The notes beneath the pieces are model-generated. The model was not told where the DNA came from and did not search any database. It saw only the letters and a program-made list of their open reading frames with translations. A stretch of DNA of 64,000 nucleotides from JAGPCH01 sp039810605 (GTDB taxonomy: Bacteria; Bacteroidota; Ignavibacteria; Tepidaquicellales; Tepidaquicellaceae), in NCBI GenBank assembly GCA_039810605.1, contig JBDHXH010000007.1, forward strand, positions 1-64,000. The letters are read 5' to 3'. Numbering within the stretch: position 1 is the first letter of the stretch; each line of letters begins with the position of its first letter. Positions 44,426 to 53,493 of the stretch are shown here, one piece after another. The translations under genes were made by a program, and so were the position numbers.

Positions 44426-44485
44426 AATTTTGGTTTTGTTTGGCAGAGATGCGGTAATCCGCGCCTGCAAGGTTCTTGTGAGATA

Positions 44486-45283
44486 TTAGAATTCCGGATA
44501 AAAGATTTTTTTTATTGAAGTTGCCTTCCCGTTTCTCGGATCTATTTCGCATAGCACAGCGGAAAATCTCAAATCTTCGTCACCTACTTCATACTTCTGT
44601 GGTGTTGAATAAATGAACCGCTTTATTGAACCTTCTTTTTTCATTCCAATGACGGAGTCGTAAGAACCTGTCATGCCGACATCAGTGATATAAGCAGTTC
44701 CGCCGCTTAGCACTCTGTAATCGGCAGTTGGGATGTGCGTATGCGTACCGACAACGACAGAAGCTCTGCCGTTTGCGTACCAACCGAATGCGATCTTTTC
44801 TGCCGTAGCTTCAGCGTGAAAATCAACAAACACAATGCTCGTCTCATATTTAATTTTATCATAAGCCCAGTCAAATGCGCGGAAGGGACAATCAATGCTT
44901 TTCATAAATACTCTTCCCTGCAAATTTACGATGACGATTTTGAATTCGGTTTCCGGAATCTTAAAGACTCCGAATCCATGACCATAAGCGCCTCTGGGAT
45001 AGTTCAGGGGACGAAGGACATTCGGCGTTTCATTAAGATATTTATGCGCCTGAATTTTATCCATCGTGTGATTGCCACCTGTTAAAACATTGATGCCCGC
45101 ATCAATGAGCTTCTTTCCGTCCTTCTCGACAATTCCTTTTCCTTCGGTGATATTTTCTCCGTTAGCTATTACAAAGTCAACTTTGTATTTCGATATGTAG
45201 GTTGGAAGTAGTGTTTTAGTAAGGTTATATCCGGGCTCACCAATAATGTCTCCGATGAACAGAACTTTTATTGTTTCAGGCAA
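44486..45283 (-). CDS. YmdB-type metallophosphoesterase (TIGR00282)
   Basis: A 265-residue calcineurin-like phosphoesterase of the YmdB class. Metal motifs: FIGDIIGEPG, VIANGENITEGKGI, NVLTGGNHTMDK, FVDFHAEATAEK, GTHTHIPTADYRVL and GTAYITDVGMTG. YmdB homologues hydrolyse 2',3'-cyclic nucleotides and influence RNA decay and development in other bacteria. Length is typical. It lies 60 bp upstream of the O-methyltransferase start and 32 bp after the YkvA gene, forming a minus-strand run. Confidence 0.92.
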   Translation of the reverse strand: MPETIKVLFIGDIIGEPGYNLTKTLLPTYISKYKVDFVIANGENITEGKGIVEKDGKKLIDAGINVLTGGNHTMDKIQAHKYLNETPNVLRPLNYPRGAYGHGFGVFKIPETEFKIVIVNLQGRVFMKSIDCPFRAFDWAYDKIKYETSIVFVDFHAEATAEKIAFGWYANGRASVVVGTHTHIPTADYRVLSGGTAYITDVGMTGSYDSVIGMKKEGSIKRFIYSTPQKYEVGDEDLRFSAVLCEIDPRNGKATSIKKIFYPEF

Positions 45284-45315
45284 AAAATTATTTTCTACTT
45301 TCTGATTTGATTTTT

Positions 45316-45729
45316 TTAAAAATAATCTGCGGTCTTAATGCCTTTCCATTGCCCGTATTTCTCAAGGTCGGCCTGGATTGATTTGAAAACAGTTGCGAAC
45401 AATATTGCATCATCAGTAATTCCAAGCAGCGGCAGCACATCGGGCACCATGTCAAACGGATTAATGAAATAAAGTATGGCTGCGGAAATCATTGCAATGG
45501 TTCTCCATGGAACTTCAGTATAGCTCTTGTTTCTGAAATCCTTTATCAGGCTCAATGCAAGCCTGATCTGCATAATCAGCTTCTTGAATTTCCCGGCATC
45601 AAGTTTTGAAGATTTGCTTTGAATTTTTTTCTCCTCGTTGATAATCTCCCTGATTGTCTTGCTGTCAACTCGTGATGTTTCAACTTCAATTTCTTCAAAA
45701 AATTCTTCTTGAGTGATGTTATTTTTCAT
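45316..45729 (-). CDS. YkvA family (DUF1232) membrane protein
   Basis: A 137-residue protein with a charged N-terminal half and the DUF1232 core YFINPFDMVPDVLPLLGITD followed by DAILFATVFKSIQADLEKY. The core is a helical pair probably associated with the membrane; function is unknown. It starts the minus-strand run with the YmdB and methyltransferase genes. Upstream, in the 262-bp divergent gap before the DUF2130 gene, are CTCAAT/ATTGAG arms (45775-45790) and a TTGGGTTGC direct repeat (45902-45920). Confidence 0.83.
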   Translation of the reverse strand: MKNNITQEEFFEEIEVETSRVDSKTIREIINEEKKIQSKSSKLDAGKFKKLIMQIRLALSLIKDFRNKSYTEVPWRTIAMISAAILYFINPFDMVPDVLPLLGITDDAILFATVFKSIQADLEKYGQWKGIKTADYF

Positions 45730-45991
45730 GGCATTTATAATGCAATATATTACTATTTGATTTGTAATTCAATTCTCAATACCCATTGAGCAAGCAACAG
45801 GGTTCACAGACGGGTCTATTTCAAAATTAAATGTATCATTTGAATTGAGACTATATTTACAACTGTTGGGGTGCTTCAAAAATATACAGACAGATATGCA
45901 TTTGGGTTGCATTGGGTTGCTGGACAGACATATTAGAATTTCATTTTTGAGGAGCAGTGAGTAAGTTCATTCAACCAAATTATTTTTCATA

Positions 45992-47644
45992 ATGTCACAG
46001 ACCAAAATTAAATGTCCTAATTGCGGATTTGATTTTAATGCCGATGAGGTATTGTTTCATCAGGCAGAAGAAAAAGCAAGGAAAATTTATGAAACAAAAC
46101 TTTCAGAGCAACTGTCTTCAGTCAATAAAAGGAAAGAAGATGTGGAAGCTGAATATCTCAAAGTCAGGAAGCTCAAGGAAGAGCAAGACGATATAATAAG
46201 GAGGAAGCTTTTGGATGAGAAGAAAAGGCTTGAAGAGGAAACATATTTCAAGGCAAAGAAGGAAGTTGAATTTGATATGCTGAAGCTGAAGCAGGATTAC
46301 GAGATCAAGATGAAAGAGAATAACCAGCTTAAGAAGAAAGAAGTTGAAATACTCAACAAGGAACGGGAGTTGCGGGAGAAGCGCGATCAGTTAGAGATTG
46401 ATGTTGAAAAGAAACTGCTGGATCGAGAAAAAGAAATTCAACAAAAAGCAGCGGCAAAGGAAAACGAGAAATTTCTTCTGCAAAAAAAGGAATTTGAAAA
46501 GCAGATTGAAGAACAGAAGAAAGTAAACCTCGAACAAAAACTCCGGGAAAAGGAATTGCGAGAAAGGGAGTCTGAATTGATTGCAAAAAATGATCAGGAT
46601 AAAAGGGAAATTGAAAAAGGATTTGAAGAAAAGATTTTGCAAATTGAAAACACTATTGCACTTCGCGAAAAAGAAAAAAATGAAAAGATCAGGATTGAAT
46701 ATATAAAACAATTCGACGATCAGAGAAAATTAATTGAGGAACTGAAGAACAGGGAAGTAGAAATGCTTCGCAGAGAGCATGAACTCAAAGAGGCAGCCGA
46801 ACATTCAGAAATTGAAAGCAAGAAAAAATTTCTCGAACAGCAAAAGGCTCTTGAAGATAAAATTGTTAAAAGGGAAGAAGAAAAATTTGAACTGAAAATC
46901 AGGGAGCGTGAGAAAATGCTTGAGGACCAGAAACGGTTGATAGAGGAAATGAAAAGAAAATCAGAGCAGGGTTCATCAAATCTTCAGGGAGAGGTGCAGG
47001 AAATTGCAATTGAAGAATTCCTGAAGATTAATTTCCCGTTTGATAAAATCATAGATGTCAAGAAAGGCGAGCGCGGAGCTGATGCGTTGCATTTGGTGAT
47101 TAACAATCTTCAGCAGGAATGCGGTAAAATTATTTACGAGAGTAAAAGAACGCAGGCATTCAGCGAAAGATGGATTGATAAGTTAAAGGATGATCAGAAA
47201 TTCGCCGGAGCCGAAATTGCAGTGATAGTTACAGAAGCAATGCCGAGAGACATGGATAGGTTTGGCTTGCGCAACGGTGTGTGGGTGTGCACATTCAATG
47301 AGATAAAAGCATTTGCATTTGTTCTGCGTGAAATGCTTTTGATGACGCATTCGGTAAGAAGCGTGCAGGAGAATAAGGGAGATAAGAAGGAAATGATTTA
47401 TAATTATCTTACAAGCAATGAGTTCAGACAGCAGGTTGAAGCAATCGTGGAGGGATTTACCGCAATGCAGAATGATTTGCTCAAGGAGAAAGTCGCGATG
47501 GAAAAGATCTGGAGCACGCGGGAGAAACAAATCAGGAAAGTTCTGACAAATACTTCGTCTATGTATGGCTCGATTCAGGGACTTGCAGGCAATTCGATGG
47601 AAAGCATACGCGCTCTTGAACTCCCGGAGACAAATGGAGAATAG
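45992..47644 (+). CDS. DUF2130 coiled-coil protein
   Basis: A 550-residue protein in three parts. Residues ~7-20 hold a short zinc-ribbon-like CPNCGFDFNADE with only one CxxC. Residues ~30-325 are an extremely charged Lys/Glu coiled coil. Residues ~330-500 are the DUF2130 domain (VQEIAIEEFLKINFPFDKII, DVKKGERGADALHLV, GKIIYESKRTQAFSERW, NGVWVCTFNEIKAFAF), which has a restriction-endonuclease-like look (E..D..ExK pattern). A helical tail follows. Function is unknown; nuclease chemistry is only suggested by the IYESKR motif. Confidence 0.85.
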   Translation: MSQTKIKCPNCGFDFNADEVLFHQAEEKARKIYETKLSEQLSSVNKRKEDVEAEYLKVRKLKEEQDDIIRRKLLDEKKRLEEETYFKAKKEVEFDMLKLKQDYEIKMKENNQLKKKEVEILNKERELREKRDQLEIDVEKKLLDREKEIQQKAAAKENEKFLLQKKEFEKQIEEQKKVNLEQKLREKELRERESELIAKNDQDKREIEKGFEEKILQIENTIALREKEKNEKIRIEYIKQFDDQRKLIEELKNREVEMLRREHELKEAAEHSEIESKKKFLEQQKALEDKIVKREEEKFELKIREREKMLEDQKRLIEEMKRKSEQGSSNLQGEVQEIAIEEFLKINFPFDKIIDVKKGERGADALHLVINNLQQECGKIIYESKRTQAFSERWIDKLKDDQKFAGAEIAVIVTEAMPRDMDRFGLRNGVWVCTFNEIKAFAFVLREMLLMTHSVRSVQENKGDKKEMIYNYLTSNEFRQQVEAIVEGFTAMQNDLLKEKVAMEKIWSTREKQIRKVLTNTSSMYGSIQGLAGNSMESIRALELPETNGE

Positions 47645-47757
47645 CAATTCATTTACATCCTGACGTTCCGGAATTTTAGAACTCACAGGAACGTTAGATT
47701 AAAATTGTTGATGCGAAGTTAAAGAAGTAATTTTATGTTAAACGGATTTAACACGTT

Positions 47758-48495
47758 GTGAAAGCAAAATACAATTCGATGCAGAACCTGGACAATCTAT
47801 CAAAAGAGATATACAACGACAGAGATTTCGCAGAGAGCTACTCAAACAAAATTGAATACAATTCTCACAACGCTCATTACGAGCGTCCCGCAACATTATC
47901 CTTGCTTCCCGATGTCAAAGGAAAAAAAATTCTGGATGCCGGATGCGGTCCCGGCAATTATGCAGACTGGCTTGCAAATAAAGGTGCAATTGTTACTGCC
48001 GTTGACTACAGCGATGAAATGATCAGGCTGGGAAAGGAAAAAGCAGGAGACAAAGTTAATTTTGTCACCGCAAATCTGAATCATCTGCTTGAATTCAAGA
48101 ATGATGAATTTGAAATTATTATCAGCTCAATGGTTGTTCATTACATAAAAGACTGGCGAAACCTGTTCAGTGAGTTCAACAGAATATTAAAGCCCGGCGG
48201 CATACTGATTTTTTCGACTTCGCATCCTGCTGCAGATTATATCCGCCACCGTGGCGGGAATTATCACGAGACAGAGCTGATAGAAGAAGCATGGCCGTCT
48301 TACGGGATTGTTATGCGGTCATTCAGGAGACCTCTTGGAGAAATTTTCAAAGTATTGAAAGAATGTGATTTTGAAATTGATGAAGTGATTGAACCGCTTC
48401 CGGTTGAAGAATGCAAAGAGAAATTTCCGGATGCTTATGCTGAACTGTCAACAATGCCCTGGTTTATCATCTTCAGAACGATAAAGAAAAAATAA
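47758..48495 (+). CDS. Class I SAM-dependent methyltransferase
   Basis: A 245-residue methyltransferase of the Methyltransf_11 type. Motif I is ILDAGCGPGNYADWLANKGA, followed by VTAVDYSDEMIRLGKEKA and the post-motif LKPGGILIFSTSHPAADY. It resembles small-molecule or ubiquinone/menaquinone-type methyltransferases but the substrate cannot be told. The start is either GTG 47758 or ATG 47779 (MQNLDNLSKEIYNDRDFAES); the latter is closer to homologues in style. The nitrilase-family gene follows 7 bp later. Confidence 0.85.
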   Translation: MKAKYNSMQNLDNLSKEIYNDRDFAESYSNKIEYNSHNAHYERPATLSLLPDVKGKKILDAGCGPGNYADWLANKGAIVTAVDYSDEMIRLGKEKAGDKVNFVTANLNHLLEFKNDEFEIIISSMVVHYIKDWRNLFSEFNRILKPGGILIFSTSHPAADYIRHRGGNYHETELIEEAWPSYGIVMRSFRRPLGEIFKVLKECDFEIDEVIEPLPVEECKEKFPDAYAELSTMPWFIIFRTIKKK

Positions 48496-48502
48496 TGGCG
48501 GA

Positions 48503-49303
48503 ATGAAAATAGGTTACCTGCAATTCAAGCCGGAATTCGGAAGACCTTCCGAAAACCTTTCCGAAATAAAAAAGCTACTATCCGACAAGAAATTTGACCT
48601 GATGGTTTTACCTGAACTTGCAAATTCAGGATATCTTTTTTCTGACATGAATGAACTCTCCGACCTTTCAGAAGTGGTTGGTGATGGAAACTTCTGCACC
48701 ATGCTAAGAGAGATATGCAAGAAAAAAAACAGTTACATTGTTTCGGGTATTTGCGAGAAAGCGGGAGAGAAATATTATAACTCGGCAGTTCTTGTCAAGC
48801 CTGATGGCGGGATAAGCACTTACAGAAAAATTCATTTGTTTGATGAGGAGAAACTCTGGTTTTCTCCCGGCGATAGTCTGCCTGCAGTTCATGAAATTGA
48901 AGGCAACGGTTTCGGAAAAGTTAAAATTGGTATCATGATTTGTTTTGATTGGATATTTCCTGAAACGGCAAGGACACTTGCGCTGAACGGCGCGCAGATA
49001 ATCTGCCATCCGTCAAATCTCGTTCTCTCATATTGTCAGAAAGCAATGTTCACAAGAGCAGTGGAGAACCGAGTCTTTACGATAACCGCAAACAGAACCG
49101 GCAGCGATGTCAAAGGAGACAAAAACCTATCCTTTACAGGCGAGAGTGTAATTGTAAGCCCCAGGGGCTTGTATCTGTGCAGAGCTTCTATTGATAAGAC
49201 AGAATGCTGCATCGTTGAAATTAATCCTGATGAAGCATTGGATAAAAAAATTACCGAGAGAAATGATCTGTTCGAAGACAGGAGAAAAGAATATTACGTC
49301 TGA
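48503..49303 (+). CDS. Carbon-nitrogen hydrolase (nitrilase superfamily)
   Basis: A 266-residue enzyme with the full nitrilase catalytic set: Glu38 (VLPELANSGY), Lys109 (TYRKIHLFDEE) and Cys147 (IMICFDWIFPETAR). A further HPSNLVL and RAVENRVFTITANRTG match omega-amidase/carbamoylase-like members. These enzymes hydrolyse amides or N-carbamoyl compounds; the substrate is unknown. It starts 7 bp after the methyltransferase stop, so both are probably on one mRNA. Confidence 0.9.
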   Translation: MKIGYLQFKPEFGRPSENLSEIKKLLSDKKFDLMVLPELANSGYLFSDMNELSDLSEVVGDGNFCTMLREICKKKNSYIVSGICEKAGEKYYNSAVLVKPDGGISTYRKIHLFDEEKLWFSPGDSLPAVHEIEGNGFGKVKIGIMICFDWIFPETARTLALNGAQIICHPSNLVLSYCQKAMFTRAVENRVFTITANRTGSDVKGDKNLSFTGESVIVSPRGLYLCRASIDKTECCIVEINPDEALDKKITERNDLFEDRRKEYYV

Positions 49304-49506
49304 AAGCCGAAAACCGATTTGATTAGATTTAGATGAATTGAAATAAAATGTTTTACGATGCAAACAAGAGTGACCGGAAAATACCCATCAGCAATCCTGA
49401 TTTTTCAATATCATTTTTTATGGTATGTGACCTAAATCATACCTGTTTATTCCTTCATTGTCTATCTTCTTCAAGAAATATTACAATTCAAAAATTAAAA
49501 TCAAAA

Positions 49507-51534
49507 ATGATGAAAAGGTTATACTGTTTCCTATTGGTATTTGCAGTTGGCTGGTCGGTGTCAATTGCACAGGTTGATCAGATGAAAGGCGCAGATATTT
49601 GTTCGCAAAAAAAAATCAACAGCCCTAATCTTGTAACCAAATTCTTTGATATGGATTCACCACATTCCCCGAAGCACAATTTTGATGTCATCAATTATAA
49701 AATCTATGTTGACATCAGAAGTTGTTTCTTTACTCCTTATCCGAAAAACTATAACGGCACAGTTACAATTTCCTTCAGAGTTGATTCATCTCTGAATACG
49801 ATTGATCTCAATGCGGTGAACAATTCGCTTACCATAAATTCTGTTGAGCTGGCCGGGACAAGCTTTACGCATTCAGGAAATATTCTTACAGTTGCATTGA
49901 ACCGGACTTATTCACCCGGCGAAACTGCCGATGTGCGGATTAATTTTACACATAAGAACGTAACTGACAATGCATTCAATGTGAGCGGGGGAATGGTATT
50001 TACGGATTGCGAACCGGAAGGTGCAAGAAAATGGTTCCCGTGCTATGACCATCCGAGTGACAAAGCAACTCTCGATCTGACCGCGAAGGTTCCTCTGGCA
50101 GCAAGGCTTGGCTCTAATGGCAGACTCAATGATTCTCTTGTTACTGGTGATACGATTTACTATCACTGGGTAAGCAGAGATCCTATTTCAACATATCTGA
50201 TTGTAATGTCTGCGAAGATAAATTACGGACTGCACATCGTTTACTGGCACAAGCTTTCGAATCCGCAAGACAGCATACCAATAAGATTTTATTTCAATTC
50301 CGGTGAAAGCACCACAAACATGGAGCAGCAAATCATTCCTATGATGACTCTCTTTTCGCAGAGGTTCGGAGAACATCCTTACGAGAAAAACGGATTCGCT
50401 GCACTAAATAATCAATTCGTTTGGGGTGGAATGGAAAATCAGACACTGACAAGTATTTGTCCCGGATGCTGGTATGCAAATCTGATATCGCATGAATTCG
50501 GTCATCAATGGTTCGGAGATCTTGTTACGTGCGGAACATGGGCTGACATCTGGCTGAATGAAGGATTCGCAACTTATCTTGAGGCAATATGGCTTGAAGG
50601 AACAAGCGGCTACAGCGCTTATAAGAGTGACATTGATGGCGATGCCACCGGGTATCTTCAAGGTAATCCGGGCTGGCCTATTTATAATCCGCAATGGGCA
50701 ATAGTGACTCCGCCAACAAACGAGTTATTCAATACTGCAATAACGTATTATAAAGGAGCGTGTGTTTTGCACATGCTTAGATATACTTTAGGCGACTCGC
50801 TTTTCTTTAACGCTTTGAAATCTTATGCAATGGATTCTCTCGGCGGATTCAAATTTAATTCTTCCGTAACAGATGATTTTGCGGCAAAGATCAGCTCTGC
50901 AACAGGACAGGATCTCACATGGTTTATTAATCAATGGGTGAAAGAACCGAATCATCCCGTGTATCAGAATTTTTACGGAATTAGTTCTGCAGGTGCAGGC
51001 ACCTGGAATGTTAACTTTCAAGCACGCCAAACGCAGACAAATTCTGTTTTTCATAAAATGCCGATTGAACTTAAGATTGCATTTACATCCGGTCCGGACA
51101 CTCTGATAAGAGTAATGAATGATGTTAACTACCAGAGTTTTAATTTCACATTTGGCAGACAGCCTTCAAGCCTGATATTTGATCCGAATAACAATATAGT
51201 TCTGAAGCAGGCATCAACTATGCTTGGAGTACAGGGTTCAGAATCGCTGACACCTGACAGATACAAACTTTATCAGAATTATCCCAATCCATTTAATCCT
51301 TCGACAAAAATAAAATTTGAAATACCGTCAGAGGTCAGAAATGAAATGACGAATGTCAGACTCATAATTTATGATGCCCTTGGAAAGGAAGTACAGACGC
51401 TGGTTAACGAGAGACTGAATCCGGGAAGTTATGTTGTTGATTTCGATGCAAACAACTTCTCTGCCGGAGTCTATTTTTATAAACTCGAGTCAGGAAATTA
51501 TATTCAGACAAGAAGAATGGTTCTTCTCAAATAG
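49507..51534 (+). CDS. Secreted M1-family metallopeptidase with T9SS sorting domain
   Basis: A 675-residue secreted aminopeptidase-like protein. ATG 49507 is chosen because it begins a signal peptide (MMKRLYCFLLVFAVGWSVSI); an in-frame ATG 159 bp upstream gives a non-conserved leader. The M1 features are the GGMENQTLT exopeptidase motif and the zinc site HEFGHQWFGD (His329, Glu330, His333) with Glu352 in WLNEGFATYLEA. The last ~95 residues are a T9SS C-terminal domain: LYQNYPNPFNPSTKIKFEIP to SAGVYFYKLESGNYIQ. It is expected at the surface or outside, releasing N-terminal amino acids from peptides. Confidence 0.93.
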   Translation: MMKRLYCFLLVFAVGWSVSIAQVDQMKGADICSQKKINSPNLVTKFFDMDSPHSPKHNFDVINYKIYVDIRSCFFTPYPKNYNGTVTISFRVDSSLNTIDLNAVNNSLTINSVELAGTSFTHSGNILTVALNRTYSPGETADVRINFTHKNVTDNAFNVSGGMVFTDCEPEGARKWFPCYDHPSDKATLDLTAKVPLAARLGSNGRLNDSLVTGDTIYYHWVSRDPISTYLIVMSAKINYGLHIVYWHKLSNPQDSIPIRFYFNSGESTTNMEQQIIPMMTLFSQRFGEHPYEKNGFAALNNQFVWGGMENQTLTSICPGCWYANLISHEFGHQWFGDLVTCGTWADIWLNEGFATYLEAIWLEGTSGYSAYKSDIDGDATGYLQGNPGWPIYNPQWAIVTPPTNELFNTAITYYKGACVLHMLRYTLGDSLFFNALKSYAMDSLGGFKFNSSVTDDFAAKISSATGQDLTWFINQWVKEPNHPVYQNFYGISSAGAGTWNVNFQARQTQTNSVFHKMPIELKIAFTSGPDTLIRVMNDVNYQSFNFTFGRQPSSLIFDPNNNIVLKQASTMLGVQGSESLTPDRYKLYQNYPNPFNPSTKIKFEIPSEVRNEMTNVRLIIYDALGKEVQTLVNERLNPGSYVVDFDANNFSAGVYFYKLESGNYIQTRRMVLLK

Positions 51535-51572
51535 ATCCCCGATCAAAGAATAATCAATAAAGTAATTATGAC

Positions 51573-51597
51573 AAGCCCGGATTGAAATTCCGGGCTT
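51573..51597 (+). terminator. Rho-independent terminator after the M1 peptidase
   Basis: AAGCCCGGA (51573-51581) and TCCGGGCTT (51589-51597) make a perfect 9-bp GC-rich stem with a 7-base loop, 38 bp after the M1 peptidase stop, followed by a short T-rich stretch (cgtgttt). Confidence 0.7.
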
Positions 51598-51658
51598 CGT
51601 GTTTAAATTATAATTATTAAATCATATCTTTGTATCCAATATAAAATATCAGATCAGA

Positions 51659-52348
51659 TTGAATAAACTTCTTTTGCTTCACGGCGCTGCCGGATCAAGT
51701 ACGCAACTTGAGCCATTGGCAAAGATGCTTGAGAATAAGTTTCAAATTTATCTCATGAATTTTCTCGGACACGGAGGAAAAGAAATTCCTGATGAGAAAT
51801 TCAGCATCAGACTTTTTGCAGAGGATATAAGATACTTCGTTGAAAAAAATAAGCTCGAAGGAATAGATATCTACGGATACAGTATGGGCGGATATGCAGC
51901 ATTATATGCTGCTTTCCATTATCCCGGACTTGTGAATAGGATGTTTACTACTGCAACTAAGTTTGACTGGAATGAAAATTCTGCACTCAAGGAGTCAGCG
52001 ATGCTGAACCCTGAATCCATTGAGGAAAAGGTCCCGGCGTTTGCCAAAAAGTTGATGCAAAGACACACGCCGAGGGATTGGAAAAAGATACTCATGAAGA
52101 CAGCGGAGATGATGATTGAACTCGGAAAAAATCCGGAATTGAGTTTCGAAGATATTTCAAAGATTGAAAATGAAATACTGCTAAGCGTGGGAGACAGGGA
52201 CAGCATGGTGAGTATAGGGGAGACAATAGATGTTTACAGGAAGATGAAGAACGGGAGTCTGCTTATCCTTCCGCAAACTCCGCATCCCATTGAAAAAATT
52301 TCTGCGAACCGCCTTGCATTTGAAATTGAAAATTTCTTCTTAGACTGA
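51659..52348 (+). CDS. Alpha/beta hydrolase
   Basis: A 229-residue alpha/beta hydrolase. It has the oxyanion motif LLLHGAAGSS, the nucleophile elbow GYSMGGYAA (Ser75), an acidic residue in LSVGDRDSMV and the histidine in PQTPHPIEK. The enzyme is probably an esterase or thioesterase; the substrate is unknown. The start is TTG 51659; a TATCTTTG at 51625-51632, similar to the TAnnTTTG -7 element of Bacteroidota promoters, lies 26 bp upstream. It ends 1 bp from the convergent M42 peptidase stop. Confidence 0.87.
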   Translation: MNKLLLLHGAAGSSTQLEPLAKMLENKFQIYLMNFLGHGGKEIPDEKFSIRLFAEDIRYFVEKNKLEGIDIYGYSMGGYAALYAAFHYPGLVNRMFTTATKFDWNENSALKESAMLNPESIEEKVPAFAKKLMQRHTPRDWKKILMKTAEMMIELGKNPELSFEDISKIENEILLSVGDRDSMVSIGETIDVYRKMKNGSLLILPQTPHPIEKISANRLAFEIENFFLD

Positions 52349-52349
52349 A

Positions 52350-53420
52350 TTATTTTATCAGTTTGAAATCATGTCCTGCCTTAAGCTGTATCAGAAATTC
52401 ATAAATCAACTTGATTACACTTTCAACGTCATCTTTATGAACCATTTCAACTGTTGTGTGCATATATTTCAGAGGCAGTGAGATAAGTGCCGATGCAACT
52501 CCTTCATCCGAATAAGCGAACGCGTCTGTGTCTGTCCCCGAATGGCTTGAAGCTGCTTCATACTGAAAAGCAATTTTCTTTTTCTTTGCAACATTCACAA
52601 TCATGTCGAGAAGATTCTTCTGCACCGCCGGTGCGATAGTTATACCGGGTCCTTTTCCGCATTGAACATTTCCCATTGTTTCTTTCTCATACAGTGGAGA
52701 GTGTGTATCATGTGTAACGTCTGTTACCAATGCGAGATTAGGACTGATCCTGCGCGAGATCATCATAGCGCCTTTCAATCCGACTTCTTCCTGAACGGAG
52801 TTGACGATATACAAACCATAATTCAGTTTGTTCTTCTTTTCTTTGATTAACCTTGCAACTTCCGCTATCATAAAACCGCCCATTCTGTTGTCAAGAGCTC
52901 TGCCGACGAAATATTTGTTGTTAAGCAATATCAATTTATCCTCGTAAGTGATTACGCATCCGGGGTGTATTCCAAGGGCTTCAACTTCTTTCTTTGATCC
53001 GCAGCCTACGTCAATTATGATATTCTTTAATGAAGGAGTTTCTTCCTTCTTTATTTTCCTCACATGAATCGCAGGCCATCCGAAGATTCCCTTTACAACA
53101 CCCTTCTTCGTTTGAATGTTAACTCGTTTGGATGGTGCTATCTGATGATCAGAGCCGCCATTTCGTACGACATAAAGATATCCTTCGTTCGAAATATAAT
53201 TTACAAGCCATGAAATTTCATCAGCGTGAGCTTCGATTGCAACTTTGTATTTTGCGTCAGGATTTATTACGCCTGCAACGGTTCCGTACACATCCGAAAT
53301 GTAAGTGTCTATATAAGGAGTTATGTACTCTAGCCAAATCTTTTGCCCGGATACCTCAAATCCCGTCGGTGAAGAATTGTTAATGTATTTCTCAAGAAAT
53401 TCAAAACTTTCTTTTCTCAT
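52350..53420 (-). CDS. M42 family metallopeptidase (glutamyl aminopeptidase type)
   Basis: A 356-residue cytoplasmic aminopeptidase of the M42 tetrahedral group. Metal and catalytic motifs: AIEAHADEISWLV (His65, Asp67), FVGRALDNRMGG, VNSVQEEVGLKGA, LVTDVTHDTHS and ASSHSGTDTDAFAY. Its size and motif order are typical. These peptidases trim short peptides. It follows rpiA by about 70 bp on the same strand, but no common function is apparent. Confidence 0.92.
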   Translation of the reverse strand: MRKESFEFLEKYINNSSPTGFEVSGQKIWLEYITPYIDTYISDVYGTVAGVINPDAKYKVAIEAHADEISWLVNYISNEGYLYVVRNGGSDHQIAPSKRVNIQTKKGVVKGIFGWPAIHVRKIKKEETPSLKNIIIDVGCGSKKEVEALGIHPGCVITYEDKLILLNNKYFVGRALDNRMGGFMIAEVARLIKEKKNKLNYGLYIVNSVQEEVGLKGAMMISRRISPNLALVTDVTHDTHSPLYEKETMGNVQCGKGPGITIAPAVQKNLLDMIVNVAKKKKIAFQYEAASSHSGTDTDAFAYSDEGVASALISLPLKYMHTTVEMVHKDDVESVIKLIYEFLIQLKAGHDFKLIK

Positions 53421-53493
53421 AATAATCTATTTTAATTTATTTTATAAATTTGTTTATATTAAACTCACAAGTTTCCAACAAGGAAACAAAAAA

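Noticed and set aside
46353..46711. Minus-strand open frames opposite the DUF2130 coiled coil
   Set aside because: Phe/Leu-rich shadows of the Lys/Glu-rich coding strand.
49348..49506. 53-residue N-terminal extension of the M1 peptidase
   Set aside because: It is not signal-like and precedes a perfectly good signal peptide at 49507; treated as leader sequence.
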